Source: Bacteroides faecium
Lineage (GTDB): Bacteria > Bacteroidota > Bacteroidia > Bacteroidales > Bacteroidaceae
Direction: 5' to 3'
Assembly (NCBI RefSeq): GCF_012113595.1
Contig: NZ_CP050831.1
Location: 682,001 to 746,000, forward strand
Length of the DNA: 64,000 nt
The translations under genes and the position numbers were made by a program. Positions 62,990-64,000 of this stretch are shown here, one piece after another (positions within the stretch are counted from its first letter, which is position 1; every line of letters begins with the position of its first letter). The notes under the pieces are model-generated. The model did not search any database and was not told where the DNA came from. It saw only the letters and a list, made by a program, of their open reading frames with translations.

Positions 62990-64000
62990 ATGAAGAAATA
63001 TATAATCATAGCATTAATCGGTGGTTTCACTACTCCTACATTTGCACAGGAACAGGAGAGAGACAGTTTGCCGGACAGGGTGCAATTGGGATACCAGACG
63101 GAAATGCCCCAAAAAGCAATTGCCGGTTCCGCCAGAAGCATCGATAGCAAAGTGCTCGACAAAGCACCGGAAATAGATATTGCCAAAGCACTGTACGGCA
63201 AAATAGCCGGATTGAATGTATATCAGGGAAATGGTTCCAGCGCAGAGAATATTCCCTCGCTAAGTATTCACGGAAATGCTCCTCTTATTTTGGTAGACGG
63301 TTTTCCACGCAGTTTATCCGACATCAGCAGTTCGGAAATCGAATCTATCCAGATTCTGAAAGATGCTGTGGCATCCGCCCTTTACGGGGTGAGAGGCGGG
63401 AATGGCGTCATACTCGTCACGACCAAACACGGGCACGACGACAAACTGAAAGTAACCGCCAAATACCAGTACGGTATCAGTACGCAGTTCCGCAAACCGG
63501 AATTTGCCGATGCATACACATACGCCAACAGCCTCAACACGGCACTGGCACTTGACGGACTGGATGCACGCTACCAGCCCAACGAACTGGATGCATTTAA
63601 AAACAACACTTACCCCTACGAATATCCGAACGTGAACTGGTGGGACGAAGTGTATAACAAGACATCCGACAATCATCGCCTGAACCTGACTTTCGACGGT
63701 GGAAGCAATCGTTTCCGCTACTACTCCGTTATCGACTATATGCACGACACGGCTCTCTTTAAAGACAAACAAGCCGACGGACGGTATAGCACCAAACCTT
63801 CGGATGTTCGTCTGAATATCCGCACCAACATTGATGTGGACCTGACTTCGAGCACTTTTTTCAAGGTCGGTATTCTCGGAAAACTGCAGGAAACCAATAA
63901 TGCTTACAGTATTGGAGCCAACAACACCAATGCGCTTGCGGGAATCATCTATAATACCCCTTCCGCCGTGTTTCCTATCCGCCACGCAGACGGTACGTAT
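62990..64000 (+). CDS. Second SusC-like TonB-dependent receptor, lacking the N-terminal domain; C-terminus beyond window
   Basis: The frame opens at the ATG at 62990 (MKKYIIIALIGGFTTPTFAQE, signal peptide) and stays open to the window end, 337 codons. Right after the signal peptide comes VQLGYQTEMPQKAIAGSARSI, corresponding to the VVVGYG linker of SusC, then a plug (LSIHGNAPLILVDGFPRSL, IQILKDAVASALYGVRGGNGV) and the first barrel strands. The usual about 80-residue carboxypeptidase-regulatory-like domain is absent. It starts 32 bp after the SusD gene, so the PUL appears to have two receptors in tandem; a second SusD may follow outside the window. Confidence 0.9.
   Translation, partial: MKKYIIIALIGGFTTPTFAQEQERDSLPDRVQLGYQTEMPQKAIAGSARSIDSKVLDKAPEIDIAKALYGKIAGLNVYQGNGSSAENIPSLSIHGNAPLILVDGFPRSLSDISSSEIESIQILKDAVASALYGVRGGNGVILVTTKHGHDDKLKVTAKYQYGISTQFRKPEFADAYTYANSLNTALALDGLDARYQPNELDAFKNNTYPYEYPNVNWWDEVYNKTSDNHRLNLTFDGGSNRFRYYSVIDYMHDTALFKDKQADGRYSTKPSDVRLNIRTNIDVDLTSSTFFKVGILGKLQETNNAYSIGANNTNALAGIIYNTPSAVFPIRHADGTY

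Noticed and set aside
62990..64000. A pseudogene, because the N-terminal domain is missing
   Set aside because: The frame is open to the window end with an intact signal peptide and plug; SusC-like receptors without the regulatory-like domain exist.

Overview
The window reads as chromosomal DNA of a human-gut Bacteroides (B. ovatus / B. thetaiotaomicron / B. xylanisolvens type; species not resolvable by eye). The evidence is the density of SusC/SusD pairs, three hybrid two-component regulators of about 1370 residues, lipoprotein signal peptides on the glycan-binding proteins, few Shine-Dalgarno sites, and promoters of the Bacteroides form TTTG-N19-21-TAnnTTTG. No rRNA, tRNA, integrase or transposase was seen.

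Layout. (1) 1-6834: the end of one polysaccharide utilization locus (PUL) on the minus strand (Ig-like/GEVED lipoprotein, then a SusC cut by the window edge), with a divergent hybrid two-component regulator (HTCS). (2) 7045-9156: housekeeping genes, an HU-like protein with its own promoter and terminator, then a minus-strand inositol-monophosphatase/ComF pair. (3) 9412-25843: a ten-gene ribose/nucleoside scavenging locus of the rus type: putative regulator, two ribokinases, TIG/DUF1566 lipoprotein, SusC, SusD, two paralogous DUF4832-type putative glycosidases (the second fused to a nucleoside hydrolase), a sugar permease and a GH97. It ends at a strong hairpin. (4) 25920-30084, minus strand: a secreted protein fusing two phosphoesterase folds, then ahpF and ahpC. 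(5) 30981-44256: a second PUL with SusC, SusD, a surface lipoprotein, an HTCS inside the operon, a GH31 and a DUF4874/DUF4832 lipoprotein. (6) 44390-51962: a NUDIX hydrolase, two internally deleted ATPase pseudogenes around a repeat-rich spacer, and an operon of a large TPR protein plus an outer-membrane barrel. (7) 52081-64000: a third PUL with a minus-strand HTCS, a divergent Ser-type sulfatase, SusC, SusD and a second SusC-like receptor truncated by the window.

How the genes work together. The rus-like locus suggests that ribosides or nucleosides are captured at the surface by SusC/D and the TIG lipoprotein, split by the GH-like and nucleoside hydrolase domains, and that free ribose enters through the permease and is phosphorylated by the ribokinases. 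The other PULs sense glycan breakdown products through periplasmic beta-propellers of the HTCSs. Each has a candidate operator: a direct repeat spaced 21-22 bp.

The observations most worth following are the GH-nucleoside hydrolase fusion beside its unfused paralogue; a glutamate pair nine residues apart shared by three DUF4832-type proteins in two neighbouring loci; the fusion of two phosphoesterase folds; and degenerate tandem arrays, all with an exact 22-bp period but different sequences, in two intergenic regions.
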